Origin: Burkholderia sp. D-99
Lineage (GTDB): Bacteria; Pseudomonadota; Gammaproteobacteria; Burkholderiales; Burkholderiaceae
Assembly: GCF_011605345.1 (NCBI RefSeq)
Contig: NZ_JAAOXM010000005.1
Span: forward strand, 62,001-126,000
Length of the DNA: 64,000 nt
Direction: 5' to 3'
Every line of letters starts with the position of its first letter. Within the stretch, counting starts at the first letter, position 1. A program made the position numbers and the translations under genes. Below the pieces are notes generated by a model. That model ran no database searches. It saw only the letters and a program-made list of their open reading frames with translations, and was not told where the DNA came from. Shown here in pieces: positions 52,642-62,120 of this stretch.

Positions 52642-53140
52642 GTTCATCGACGGGCGCGAAGCGATCGACCGAGCGCGGGTGGATCAGGCCAATCAACTCC
52701 GGCACGACAAGCCGGCGCGGAAGGTTCTGAAGTCCAGCCGCTGGCTGTTGCTACGCAACCGCCCCAACCTGAAGCCCGAGCAGGCCGCGCACCTGAAGGA
52801 ACTGCCGGCCGCCAATCAATCGCTGCTTTGCGTCCAAGTGCTGTGCGACGAACTCAAGCGGCTCTGGTTCTACCGAAAGCCAGCCAGGGCGGAAAAAGCC
52901 TGGGGGCAATGGTTCGAACAGGCTCGGCAAAGCGGGATTGCCGCCCTGCAAAGGTTTGCCGAGCGCTTGCATGAATACTGGCACGGAATCGTGACTCGCT
53001 GCCGCCATCCGCTCAATACCAGCGTCGTCGAAGGCATCAACGACACCATCAAGGTCATCAACCGCCGGGCTTACGGATACCGCGACGAGGCGTACTTCTT
53101 CCTCAAGATCCGCGCCGCATTCCCCGGGAATCCACGATGA
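52641..53140 (+). pseudogene. ISL3-family transposase, 3' fragment
   Basis: About 165 C-terminal residues of a DDE transposase of the ISL3 (IS204/IS1001/IS1165) family are visible. The segments are FIDGREAIDRARVDQ, LLRNRPNLKPEQA, a Trp-rich middle, and the conserved end TSVVEGINDTIKVINRRAYGYRDEAYF, which holds the catalytic Glu. The N-terminal zinc finger and the two catalytic Asp regions are missing. It is continuous with the IS3 fragment but in a different reading frame. Confidence 0.82.
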
Positions 53141-53227
53141 ACCAAAAATTGACCTGCCTGCGCATCCGGCCGAAGAACCGTGACTTCCGGTAGCGGGCGG
53201 CGGGCATCGCATACCGGAGCGCACGGC

Positions 53228-53931
53228 TCACTCGTTGTTTCTGTCCACCAGCCATTCGAGTCGATATCCGTAGCCGTGTACCGGCGCCAGCCGGTAGCCG
53301 TTCTCGGGACGCAGGCCGAGTTTCGTGCGCAGCTTTGAAAATGGGTATCCAGCGTCCGTGAAGGAAGGTCCGTCACCCTTTTCCAGACGAGGTCGATCAG
53401 GTAGGTGCGCGACAATGGCCTGTCGATGTTCTGGAACAACAGCAACGCAAGCTCGAACTCTTTCCGGGTCAGGCCGATCGGCTGGTTGTCGGCATAGGCT
53501 TGTTTCGCCGAGGTGTCGAACCGGAACCGGCCGAACTCCCGGATCGCGCCTTCGACATTGACCGGATAAGAGCGCCTCAGAAGCGCGGCGACACGGGCGT
53601 GCAGGACGTTGCCCGATACCGGCTTGGCAATGTAGTCGTCGGCGCCGGCATTCAGGATTTGCGCAATTCCGGCCTCGTCGCGTCGCAGCGACAGAAAGAG
53701 GATCGGCAGGTGCTTCCCGCTTTCACGGGAGCGTACCCACGTCATGAGATCGGCGCCGGACAGGCCGGGGACGTTCCAATCCAGCACCAGCATGTCGAAC
53801 GTTTCCCGCTGGAGGCGTCGCTTCAAGGCGGAGCCTTCCGTGAACCCATAACAGGTATGACCCGCGATCGTCAGCACGTGACAGATGAACACGGACTCGT
53901 GGAGATCATCTTCCAGAATGGCGATTCTCAT
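53228..53931 (-). pseudogene. OmpR-family response regulator with one-base frameshift
   Basis: The gene starts MRIAILEDDLHE. It has the phospho-acceptor Asp in LVLDWNVPG, a LFLSLRRDE segment, and Lys in ADDYIAKP, then a winged-helix domain. After RTLDTHF (codon at about 53341) the frame shifts. In the next frame the expected ending KLRTKLGLRPENGYRLAP...YGYRLEWL continues to a TGA at 53228. One base is missing in the T-run near 53336-53341. The unshifted frame runs on to 53071, where it reads into IS sequence. Either the gene is broken or the base is a sequencing error. No partner kinase is visible. Confidence 0.82.
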
Positions 53932-54115
53932 GACAATTCGTATTGGATACCTAAATTGTTACGTCGATCCACACGGATGGATCCGTTTCTCGTTACTTGC
54001 GTTGACCTGTCAGATTGAGTGGCCGGCCAGGTCGGGTTCCGGATTCACTAGATCACGACATGCGTCCTGCAAGATGAGGCGAGGTATTTCTACGGCCTGA
54101 TAGCCAACCAAAACT

Positions 54116-55357
54116 CTATCTGCGCGCGCCGCGCAACTTGATCGCCATGTCGAGCTTCGATATCCAGCCGGCATCGTCCAGCCGTGCGCCGAGAATATTT
54201 TCGATTCGCTCGAGGCGATAGTTGAGGGTGTTGGGATGAATGCCGAGCACGCTGGCGGTCGCTTTACGTCGCTGCAGTTGATCGAAGTAAGTTTGAAGTG
54301 TCTCGATCAAATACGGTTCGTGTGCGAGCTGTTCCACCAGAGATACCAGATAGCTCAATACCCGTCTCGATCCACGTATGCCCTCTTCGAGGGCAATCGC
54401 GGAATACAGACGCACACGCGTCAGGCCATCGCGGCCTCGGCCGAAACTGAGCGCCCGGCTCGCCTCATCCGCGGACATCGACCAGCCTGGCGCGCCATCG
54501 CCTGGCAGGCCAATGCCGATCGCGCTTACTTCCGATACGGTATCCACGACGTACGCGATCTGCTTGCCCACCTGGCGATCACTCGTTCCCATCAAGTCGC
54601 CAAGCAAAATCGGGATCCATACAAACAGCCGTCCGTGGAACCAGATATCGAAAATCTGGTCGACCGGCAGTTTGATGCAACGGGCGATTGCCGCAACGAT
54701 ACGCTCGATATCGCTCATGAAGGTAGACGAATTGCTGTCGATCGAGTTGACTTCTATGGCCAATGCTATTCGTGGAATGGTGCCGTTGATGTGCAGTGCG
54801 GATGTGGCTTTTGAAAAGCTCTCGGCATCGTCGGGGAAATTCAAGATGATGCTGTGCAATTGATATCGAAGCGATTGACGCCAGTGAGCCTGTTTGCACT
54901 GTTCCTCGAGATAGGTTTGAGAAATGATCTGCGACATGCCGTCGAAGAACCTCATCAAGTTGGGTGAAATCAGAAACAGGAGTTCGTCTCGAATGTCATT
55001 GGATTTTTCGTCCACTTCGATATAGCAGCACCAGATTTCTCGAGATGCCAGTCGGAACGCATGAAGCAGTGCTTCGAGGGAAACATTCTGATAAACACGG
55101 CGGCGGCCATGCTCCCGAAATATCTCAAGTGCATCGTTCGACGGCAGATTTCCTGACAGGAGGGAGTCCAGCCATAGTCTCGAAGAGAAGGAAATTGAAT
55201 TTCGGATGTCGAGCCTGGTGGGCAAGTCGAGATCGATATATGGTTTGACATGGAATATCTCCTTGCATGCCCTTTCGACGACGCTTGCGTGGTTCGAGAG
55301 AACGGTTTCGGTCCATTTGCGCAAGATCGGAGAGATTTTGGGGATTTTGGATGTCAT
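54116..55357 (-). CDS. PucR/CdaR-family transcription regulator
   Basis: This 413-residue regulator has a C-terminal PucR-type helix-turn-helix (ETLQTYFDQLQRRKATASVLGIH, then TLNYRLERIE). Its long N-terminal part carries helical sensor and GGDEF-like-fold segments. An AAGGA ribosome site sets the start at 55357; an ATG at 55399 is also open. Its codons are clearly AT-richer than those of its neighbours, suggesting horizontal origin. The last 100 residues are nearly identical to the partial gene at 63682. It may control the acyl-CoA operon or the damaged neighbouring genes. Confidence 0.85.
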   Translation of the reverse strand: MTSKIPKISPILRKWTETVLSNHASVVERACKEIFHVKPYIDLDLPTRLDIRNSISFSSRLWLDSLLSGNLPSNDALEIFREHGRRRVYQNVSLEALLHAFRLASREIWCCYIEVDEKSNDIRDELLFLISPNLMRFFDGMSQIISQTYLEEQCKQAHWRQSLRYQLHSIILNFPDDAESFSKATSALHINGTIPRIALAIEVNSIDSNSSTFMSDIERIVAAIARCIKLPVDQIFDIWFHGRLFVWIPILLGDLMGTSDRQVGKQIAYVVDTVSEVSAIGIGLPGDGAPGWSMSADEASRALSFGRGRDGLTRVRLYSAIALEEGIRGSRRVLSYLVSLVEQLAHEPYLIETLQTYFDQLQRRKATASVLGIHPNTLNYRLERIENILGARLDDAGWISKLDMAIKLRGARR

Positions 55358-55399
55358 TGTCGCTGTTCCTTGCACTTCATTCACTCGTTCGGACGGCAT

Positions 55400-55840
55400 T
55401 CCGGGATTAGTCAGTCGATCGTTCAGAGGAGACCACGTGCGCGGATAGTTTTCATTTCGTAGTGCAAATCGCTTATCGCCTGATGTAATGTCTGTCAGGA
55501 TCGAAGCCGGCCACCATGTACGTACAGCCGATAGTTCCCCGTGGGCGTGACGGTGTCGTTACCGACTTGAGCACCTTCGGAGGCACTTCACAGTGCCCGG
55601 TTTAACGACACACGCGAGCGACGAATCCTGAGTCGCACGATCCACCTGGATCGGGAACTTGGGTCGTTCGATTCCAAGGCGACGCCGCATCGGATTCCGT
55701 TGCATCGCCACGATCAATCGGCGTCACGCCCGGCGCGCTTTGAACGGCCTCGAATCGCGATCCGACCGCGACTTTCTCGAATTCGAACTGACGCAGTCGA
55801 CGCGGCCGGTACCGCAGCGAAGCCCGCGGAGTGCACAAGG
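55400..55840. other. Intergenic gap without gene
   Basis: This gap of about 441 bases lies between the PucR regulator and the channel gene, both on the minus strand. I see no coding sequence or hairpin with clear support. The part next to 55400 should hold the pucR-type gene promoter. Confidence 0.5.
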
Positions 55841-57313
55841 TCAATCGGCGTCGAAGCGAAATATGCTTCGGATGCGCTGCAGGAATTGCCCCTTCGGGCC
55901 AAGGTCGGGCGACGCGCGAACCGCTATCTCGCGATGAAGTATCTGCATTCCACGCCGTACCGACTTGTCGAAGGCCGCCGCCAGTTCGGCGTTTTTCGCC
56001 AGCAATGGCGCGATTGCATCGCGCGGGAGTCGATGAATCGTGCAATGAGTGAGAGCCGCAGCGGTAGCGGCATGCGGCGCCGCCGTAAACATGCCGATCT
56101 CGCCGACATATTCTCCCGCACCGATGCGGCCGACCGTCCCGCAGACGGCGCCGGATTGTTGCGTCAGTTCCACGATCCCCGACGTCACGACATAGAGCGC
56201 CTCATCCACGGCGCCTTGCAGGAAAAGCGTTTCTCCCGGCTCGAGCCTGAGCACGTCGACAAGACGGGCGAGACTGTCGAGTTGCTGTTCGTCGAGACAT
56301 TCGAACAGAACGATGTCGCGAAGCAGTCGGCGCACGGCGAGCACCTCACTCGAGACATTGACACTTGCGGCGCCGTCCTGATTGTCGTGAGCGAGCAAGC
56401 CCGCGTAGTGCAGTTGGCGACGAACGGTTCGCAGCAGGAGGTCGGTTGCGGACGACAGTTGCGTCGCGTCGGCAACCGAAAATGAAATTCGATAGGCATT
56501 CCGTTCCGTCCCGAGCTGAGTCAGGACAGCTCTCGGGTCGGGGAGTCGCAGAATGTCGGGGCACAGCAGCGCCGCGTGCGACAGGGCTTCGATCACGTGT
56601 TCCGGAACGGCGCTGGCCGGGCAGGCTACCTCGACGAATGCCGCTCTGCGTCGACTCGGGATGCTCTTGTTGACGATCTCGGCTTTGGCGATCAGGCTGT
56701 TCGGAATGATCGCCATGTCATCGTCATCGGTACGAATCCGGATCGATCGCCAGTTGATCTGCGTCACGATGCCCTCGATCCTGTCCGCAATCTGGATCCG
56801 ATCCCCCACGCCAAACGGTGCCTCGACGCCGACCGCGATGCGGGAAAAAACATCCGCCAGCGTGTTTTGCAGCGCGAGACCGAGAACGATCGCCACGACG
56901 CCCGAGGTGGCGACCACGCCTGTCACCGGTAGCGCGTAGACCGAGTTCAGGACGATGGCCGCGGTTGCGAGATAGATGGCAGCGACGAAGAGGTCCGAGA
57001 ACAGCCTGGCGCCTCGCGTGCGTCGATCGCGATGGCGTGCGAACGAGAGCCCCGCGACCACGATCCGCGATCCGAGCAGCCACCACGCGCCCCCTATCGC
57101 ACGGAGCCATATGCCACCCTTGTCGGCATGATCCTGCAAAGGAGGGAACACCGGGAGGTGGATTCCCTGCTTGTGAAAATAGAAACTGATGGCGAGAAAG
57201 CAGATTGCGTCGAACGTAATCCGGACGCCATCCGAAAAGCGCCGAAGCCCGAGCACGCCGGCGATCGTGATTGCGATCAACGTGGCGGCAGAGATAAGCG
57301 TCAGATTCACCAC
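55841..57313 (-). CDS. MscS-like channel with C-terminal cyclic-nucleotide-binding domain
   Basis: This 490-residue inner-membrane protein has about five membrane segments. The pore-lining helix region VVATSGVVAIVLGLALQNT leads into an MscS beta domain (FGVGDRIQI, EGIVTQINWRSIRIRT, IPNSLI). The C-terminal 130 residues are a Crp-like cyclic-nucleotide-binding domain (GETLFLQGAVDEALYVV, GEYVGEIGMF). This is the bacterial cyclic-nucleotide-gated (bCNG) type. Members are often poorly mechanosensitive. A GTG start is used. It is a single gene with no obvious operon. Confidence 0.9.
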   Translation of the reverse strand: MVNLTLISAATLIAITIAGVLGLRRFSDGVRITFDAICFLAISFYFHKQGIHLPVFPPLQDHADKGGIWLRAIGGAWWLLGSRIVVAGLSFARHRDRRTRGARLFSDLFVAAIYLATAAIVLNSVYALPVTGVVATSGVVAIVLGLALQNTLADVFSRIAVGVEAPFGVGDRIQIADRIEGIVTQINWRSIRIRTDDDDMAIIPNSLIAKAEIVNKSIPSRRRAAFVEVACPASAVPEHVIEALSHAALLCPDILRLPDPRAVLTQLGTERNAYRISFSVADATQLSSATDLLLRTVRRQLHYAGLLAHDNQDGAASVNVSSEVLAVRRLLRDIVLFECLDEQQLDSLARLVDVLRLEPGETLFLQGAVDEALYVVTSGIVELTQQSGAVCGTVGRIGAGEYVGEIGMFTAAPHAATAAALTHCTIHRLPRDAIAPLLAKNAELAAAFDKSVRRGMQILHREIAVRASPDLGPKGQFLQRIRSIFRFDAD

Positions 57314-57760
57314 GGTCCTCGTTCGGATGGGTCACGTCTCGTTGCCGGCGGTCCGGTTGCGCGTGCCGACCTGCGGCCACCTGTCATCTGTGCCGTCGAC
57401 GGCAGTCGAGTCAGGGTTGTCTTGCGAATGCTGGCTGACGTGGCCGGTGAGGGGCGGGTGGGCAGCGTCGAACGCCGACCCTGTCGACACCGTGCCGAAC
57501 CGACGGAATACCGGACGGTTTCGAGACAATACGAAGAGCGCACGCGCCGGACACGCAAGCGACGGCGCGCCCCGTTGGGCGCGCCTGCTCGACATGCCCG
57601 GCAAGTCCGATCCCGGGCGGGCGTGTGCTTGTGTCTCGACCGGCCCGTCATGGCCGTTGCGGGAGCGATCGTCACCGCTCGCTCCCGTTACCGGGATCGC
57701 GTGACGATTGCGCCGTCCCGCTACCCGGCGAGTTGGCGCCGCGAAAGGGCGGTGACGGCT
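57314..57760. other. Intergenic gap with terminator-like hairpin
   Basis: This 447-base gap lies between the acyl-CoA operon end and the channel gene. It has no recognisable gene. It includes the long hairpin at 57668-57708. Confidence 0.5.
57668..57708 (-). terminator. Long hairpin downstream of the acyl-CoA operon
   Basis: ATCGTCAC (57668-57675) pairs with GTGACGAT (57701-57708), and TCCCG (57683-57687) pairs with CGGGA (57692-57696) inside. It starts about 53 bases after the stop of the last operon gene. No U-tract follows. Confidence 0.5.
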
Positions 57761-58696
57761 TCAGGTTCCTTCTCGCCGAAGGGAAAGGAGGCCGACGAGG
57801 ACTTCGTCGCGGCGAGCCGCCAACTGATCGATCGATCGACCGTCGACCTCGTCCTGAATGCCGGCAATCACTTTCCGGCGAAGTTCCGGCGTAATTTGCG
57901 GCGAACCCAGAACCTTCCACCAGGCGGTCATCGGGCCGGTGAACTGGTCGAAGAAGTGCTCGATGCCGCCTTGCCCGCCACCGAGATGGAACAGCATGTT
58001 CGGCCCCATGATGCCCCACCGCAGGCCCGGTCCCCAACACACGGCGGTATCGGCATCCTTGACGCTCACGACATCTTCGGCAATCAGATGCACGATTTCG
58101 CGCCAGAGCGCCGCCTGCAGACGATTCGCAACGTGGCCGGGCACTTCCTTGTTGAGCTGGATGGTCTTCTTCCCGAGGCTCGTATAGAACGCGGTCGCGC
58201 GCTCGATCGTTTCCCGTGACGTCTTCGTGCCCCCGACGATCTCGACCAGCGGAATCAGATGCGGCGGGTTGAACGGGTGGCCGATCACGCAGCGCTCCGG
58301 ATGGCGCTCGCAGGCCGACTGGATCTCGCTCATCGTCAGGCCGGAAGAGCTCGACGCGATGATCGCGTCCGGCGCCAGGATGGCGTCGAGATGCTTGTAG
58401 AGATCCTGCTTGAAGTCGATCCGCTCAGGGCCGTTTTCCTGGACGAAATCGCTGCCGGTCACCGCTTCGTCGAGATTGGCGGTGAACTGCAGTCTTGAGC
58501 GCGACGCGCCCGGCGCGAGCCCGAACTGCTCCAGGGCAGGCCAGGCCGCGTCGACGAATGCCCGGAGCTTCGGCTCCGCATCCGGGGCGATGTCCGTCGC
58601 GACGACGTCCAGGCCCCTGGCCAGAAACAGCGCGGCCCAGCTCGCGCCAATGACGCCGGTGCCGATGATGGCAATACGGTTGATATCTTTGCCCAT
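57761..58696 (-). CDS. 3-hydroxyacyl-CoA dehydrogenase family protein
   Basis: This 311-residue NAD-dependent enzyme has the Rossmann start RIAIIGTGVIGASWA, the catalytic His in CVIGHPFNPPHLIPLVE with the preceding SSSSGL loop, and NRLQAALWREI in the C-terminal helical domain. The size and SSSSGL loop also fit carnitine 3-dehydrogenase-like enzymes. It is the last gene of the operon and should oxidise a 3-hydroxyacyl intermediate. The ATG at 58696 is preferred over an upstream in-frame ATG at 58729, which lies next to the previous stop. Confidence 0.88.
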   Translation of the reverse strand: MGKDINRIAIIGTGVIGASWAALFLARGLDVVATDIAPDAEPKLRAFVDAAWPALEQFGLAPGASRSRLQFTANLDEAVTGSDFVQENGPERIDFKQDLYKHLDAILAPDAIIASSSSGLTMSEIQSACERHPERCVIGHPFNPPHLIPLVEIVGGTKTSRETIERATAFYTSLGKKTIQLNKEVPGHVANRLQAALWREIVHLIAEDVVSVKDADTAVCWGPGLRWGIMGPNMLFHLGGGQGGIEHFFDQFTGPMTAWWKVLGSPQITPELRRKVIAGIQDEVDGRSIDQLAARRDEVLVGLLSLRREGT

Positions 58697-58725
58697 GGCT
58701 GACAATCCTTCGAATGGAGTGGGGG

Positions 58726-59931
58726 TCAAACGAACGCGCTGAAACCGGTAACCGCCTTGCCGACGATCAGGTGGTTCATTTCGCGTGTGCCTTCGTAGGA
58801 ATAGAGCGCTTCCGCGTCGGCAAAGAAGCGCGCGACGTTGTAGTCGAGGACGATGCCGTTGCCGCCGAAGATTTCACGGGCCCACGCAACGGTCTCGCGC
58901 ATGCGGCTCGTGCAGAATGCCTTGGCCAGCGACGATTGCTGGTCGAGCAGCTTGCCCTGGTCCTGCAGTTCGGCGAGCCGTACGACCATGCATTGCGACG
59001 CGGTGATGTTGCCGAGCATTTTGGCGAGGTGGTCCTGCACCATCTGGAACGACGCGATCGGCCTGCCGAACTGCTCGCGGGTCTGCGCGTAACGCAGCGC
59101 GTGTTCGTAGGCGCCCATGCTGCAACCGACGGCTTCCCACGCGACGTATTGACGGGTGAGCCGCAGCACGCGAGCCGTGTCGCGAAACGACAGGTCGCCC
59201 TGGAGGCGGTTCTCTTCAGGTATCCGGCAATTGTCGAGCGTGATCACGCCGTTCTGCACGACGCGCAGCGCGATCTTGTTCTCGATCTTTTCGACGGAAA
59301 AGCCCGGCGTGGTCTTGTTCTCGACGATGAAACCCTTGACCTGGTTGTCGTCGACGTCGCGAGCCCAGATGATCGACAGGTCGCACCACGGGGAATTGCC
59401 GATCCAGCGCTTCTGGCCATTGAGCACCCACGTATCGCCCTCCCGCTTGGCGGTCGTCAGCAGGCCGCCGCCGGCACCCGAGCCGACCAGCGGCTCGGTC
59501 AGTCCGAAGCAACCGATTTTTTCGAGCCGTGCCATCGGAGGCAACCATTTCTGCTTCTGTTCCTCCGAGCCGCCGAGATAGATCGACCCCATGGCCAGGC
59601 CGCTATGGACGCCGTAGAAGGTCGAGATCGACGAGTCGACGCGCGCCAGCTCCATCGCGATGAAGCCGTCGAGAAGCGTGCTGCCGCCGGGGCAGCCATA
59701 GCCTTCGAAACCGATGCCGGCGATGTTGAGATCCCTGATCCCGGGGATCAGCTCGAACGGGAATGCATCCGCGGCCCAGAACTTGTTGATCACCGGTGCG
59801 ACCTGCTCCTCCATGAAAGCACGGACGCGCTTCAGCAGCGCGCGTTCGTCGTCACTCAGGAGTTCGTGAATCAGATAGAAGTCGCTGTCGGGGGCCGGAA
59901 GCGGGTGGTTGGGCTTCGCGCTGGCAGTCAT
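58726..59931 (-). CDS. Acyl-CoA dehydrogenase (glutaryl-CoA dehydrogenase-like)
   Basis: This 401-residue flavoprotein has the segments IGCFGLTEPLVGSGAGG, WIGNSPWCDLSIIWAR, YAQTREQFGRPIASFQ, and a C-terminal REIFGGNGIVLDYNVARFFADAE with a likely catalytic Glu in YEGTREMN. The pattern matches the glutaryl-CoA dehydrogenase group of the acyl-CoA dehydrogenases. It introduces the alpha-beta double bond that the enoyl-CoA hydratase in the same operon can hydrate. The substrate is not settled. Confidence 0.92.
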   Translation of the reverse strand: MTASAKPNHPLPAPDSDFYLIHELLSDDERALLKRVRAFMEEQVAPVINKFWAADAFPFELIPGIRDLNIAGIGFEGYGCPGGSTLLDGFIAMELARVDSSISTFYGVHSGLAMGSIYLGGSEEQKQKWLPPMARLEKIGCFGLTEPLVGSGAGGGLLTTAKREGDTWVLNGQKRWIGNSPWCDLSIIWARDVDDNQVKGFIVENKTTPGFSVEKIENKIALRVVQNGVITLDNCRIPEENRLQGDLSFRDTARVLRLTRQYVAWEAVGCSMGAYEHALRYAQTREQFGRPIASFQMVQDHLAKMLGNITASQCMVVRLAELQDQGKLLDQQSSLAKAFCTSRMRETVAWAREIFGGNGIVLDYNVARFFADAEALYSYEGTREMNHLIVGKAVTGFSAFV

Positions 59932-59955
59932 GATGATTTCCTGTAAAAGCGTTGA

Positions 59956-60711
59956 TCAGGATGCGTTCGATGGGGCGCGCAGATAGTCGTGGACGACTTC
60001 GGCGCCTGCGATCGTCAGGTCGGTCAGGATATGGATCGCGGACAGCACCTCGAGCACCGGCAGCTTGGCGACCGGCGCGAAACAATGCGGATGCAGTTCC
60101 AGCGACGCAGGCCCGGTCCACGCGCCTTTGACCGTGACATCGGTCACGTGATACCTGACCAGTTCGCAGACCCGGGCCGACCCGTCCACGTGCGGCAGGA
60201 TTTTCAGCAGGAAGCCGGGCGCCTCGAGGGTTTTCTTGACGGCGGCGAGATCCAGCGGCTCGTACTTGTAGCCCATCGTCGCGGTCGCGACGCGCACGCC
60301 GTTGTAGTCGAGCGTTCCCACCAGCGCATCGTTGCGAACTTCGAGCTTCGGTTGCGCCAGAACTTTAGGAAAGCCAAGCAATTCTCGTCCGGACGCAATG
60401 CCTGCCTCGCTGTCGAGGTACATGGCGTGGGTGTAACCGCCGGCTGCGCCGTTGAACGATACCGGGATGACCTGACCCGACTCGGTGTAGGAACCCAGCC
60501 CGCTCGAATCGGGCATCTTGATGAATTCGTATTTGACGATCGGTTCGGCTGGAAGTAACGGTGCAGGCACTACGCGGGCGAGCGCTTCCGGATCGGTGCG
60601 ATAGGTCACGATGATGAATTCGCGATCGACAAACCGGAAAGGCGGCCTGGGATAGGCCGGGCTGCAGATCGGCATCGCGTAGGCGCGGGCGCGGATTTCG
60701 TCTTCTGTCAT
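59956..60711 (-). CDS. Acetoacetate decarboxylase-like protein
   Basis: This 251-residue protein matches the acetoacetate decarboxylase family, with FIKMPDSSGLGSYTESGQV, GGYTHAMYLDSE, and the Schiff-base Lys in GRELLGFPKVLAQP. In the Clostridium enzyme a second Lys follows the catalytic Lys and tunes it; here the next residue is Val, so the reaction may differ. The gene is between an acyl-CoA dehydrogenase and a CoA transferase and is probably part of the same catabolic pathway. Confidence 0.88.
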   Translation of the reverse strand: MTEDEIRARAYAMPICSPAYPRPPFRFVDREFIIVTYRTDPEALARVVPAPLLPAEPIVKYEFIKMPDSSGLGSYTESGQVIPVSFNGAAGGYTHAMYLDSEAGIASGRELLGFPKVLAQPKLEVRNDALVGTLDYNGVRVATATMGYKYEPLDLAAVKKTLEAPGFLLKILPHVDGSARVCELVRYHVTDVTVKGAWTGPASLELHPHCFAPVAKLPVLEVLSAIHILTDLTIAGAEVVHDYLRAPSNAS

Positions 60712-60797
60712 GAATGGCTCCGGGGGGGCGGCGGACAATCGCCGGCCGCTGTAGGGTTGCCAGAGAGGCTCTTGCGAGCCGCCTGGCACATCGGGAT

Positions 60798-62030
60798 TCA
60801 GGTCTCGCTTTCAAATCGCGCGACAACCCCCGCGTTCTGAAGGCGGGTGATTTCGGCATCGTCGAAACCCATTTCGGACAGGATTTCCGTCCCGTGCTCG
60901 CCGAGATTCGGCGCCACGCCGGGCTTGACCTTTTGTCGTCCAACGATCTGGATCGGATTGCTGACCGTGCGCGTGGCGGGCTTGCCCGGCACATCGAGCG
61001 GCACGACGATCTCGTTGATCGTCAACTGAGGGTCGTTGATGATCTCCTCGGCAACCTGCACGACGCCGAAGATCACGCGTTCGGCGGTGAAGGCCTTTTT
61101 CCAGAATGCCAGCGGTTGGCTGGCGAACAGCGGATCCAGAATGTCGACCAATGCAGCCGAATGCGTGATGCGCTGCTGATCGTCGATAAAGCGCGGGTCT
61201 CCCGCCAGTTCCGGCATGTCGATTGCCCGGACAAAGCCTGCCCACTCCTTGCGTTGCGCGGCGACCAGCAGGAACCACCGTCCGTCCGCCGTCTGGTAAG
61301 GGTTGAGCAGGGCATTGGGCGGATTCTTGCGGTCGTGTTGGGGAAAGAACCTGCCGCCGTTCAAGCCACCTTCGACCCAGGCCGCCGCTGCCCAGATGCC
61401 GTTGGCGATCAGGGACGTCGTCACATGGCTGCCTTTGCCCGTCCTGGTGCGCTCGTATAGTGCAGTGACGATCGCGGCATAAAGCGTCGTCGCCGTGGCG
61501 TGATCGCCGATCCCGGGAATCGGAAGCGTCGGCGGGCTGCCGGCGTCGTGGGTGACTTCCATCAGGCCGGAACGCGCCCAGTAGGCCGTGACGTCGAAAC
61601 CCGGCGTGTTGGCCTCGGGCCCCTCGGAGCCGTATCCGGTGATATCGGCGTAGATCAGCCGAGCATTGAGCGGCGAGAGGGCCTCGTAGGTCACCCCCAA
61701 GGTCTCCTTTACGCGCGGCGGGAAGTTGACGACCACGACGTCTGCCCACTTGACGAGGCGTGTCAGCACTTCCCGGGCGTCGCTCGCTTTCAGGTCGAGT
61801 GCGATGCTGCGTTTGTTGCGATTCGTCAGTTGCCACGCATAGTTCGTGCTGGCGACGGGATTCGGCGGAATGCTCGAGAAAAAGCGGTAGACGTCGCCCG
61901 TGCCGGGCGGTTCGATCTTGATGACGTCTGCACCGAAGTCTGCGAGGATCGTCGTGGCCGCCGGCCCGGCAATGTAGCTCGCGAGATCGAGCACCTTGAG
62001 ACCGGAAAATACGTGTTGTCCGTCAGTCAT
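60798..62030 (-). CDS. Class III CoA transferase (CaiB/BaiF family)
   Basis: This 410-residue enzyme has the family start GLKVLDLASYIAGPAATTILADFGADVIKIEPP, NRNKRSIALDLK, and the catalytic Asp in TPGFDVTAYWARSG. It moves CoA between carboxylic acids and activates the substrate of the operon without ATP. It lies 91 bases after the enoyl-CoA hydratase gene. Confidence 0.93.
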   Translation of the reverse strand: MTDGQHVFSGLKVLDLASYIAGPAATTILADFGADVIKIEPPGTGDVYRFFSSIPPNPVASTNYAWQLTNRNKRSIALDLKASDAREVLTRLVKWADVVVVNFPPRVKETLGVTYEALSPLNARLIYADITGYGSEGPEANTPGFDVTAYWARSGLMEVTHDAGSPPTLPIPGIGDHATATTLYAAIVTALYERTRTGKGSHVTTSLIANGIWAAAAWVEGGLNGGRFFPQHDRKNPPNALLNPYQTADGRWFLLVAAQRKEWAGFVRAIDMPELAGDPRFIDDQQRITHSAALVDILDPLFASQPLAFWKKAFTAERVIFGVVQVAEEIINDPQLTINEIVVPLDVPGKPATRTVSNPIQIVGRQKVKPGVAPNLGEHGTEILSEMGFDDAEITRLQNAGVVARFESET

Positions 62031-62120
62031 TGAAGTGTTCCGAATTCAGGGTTGGGGATTCAGGCAACGCAGGCGGGTGTTTTTTCCAGCTGCAAGCCAG
62101 GACGACGAGGTAGTTGGATG

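Larger units (their letters stand above)
52390..53140 (+). mobile_element. Chimeric insertion-sequence remnant (IS3 orfA part joined to ISL3 transposase part)
   Basis: The left part starts at a TGATCTGCTCCGG end-like sequence (52390) and carries the 5' part of an IS3-family orfA. The right part is the 3' end of an ISL3-family transposase on the same strand. They join at about 52640 with no intact orfB and no complete ISL3 gene. A right IS3 end is not visible. This marks recombination at the edge of the phenazine cluster. Confidence 0.75.

Noticed and set aside
53071..53931. Response regulator as an intact 286-residue gene
   Set aside because: The last 80 residues read into a different frame and into IS sequence. 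The expected C-terminus is present in the neighbouring frame, so it is treated as a frameshifted pseudogene.
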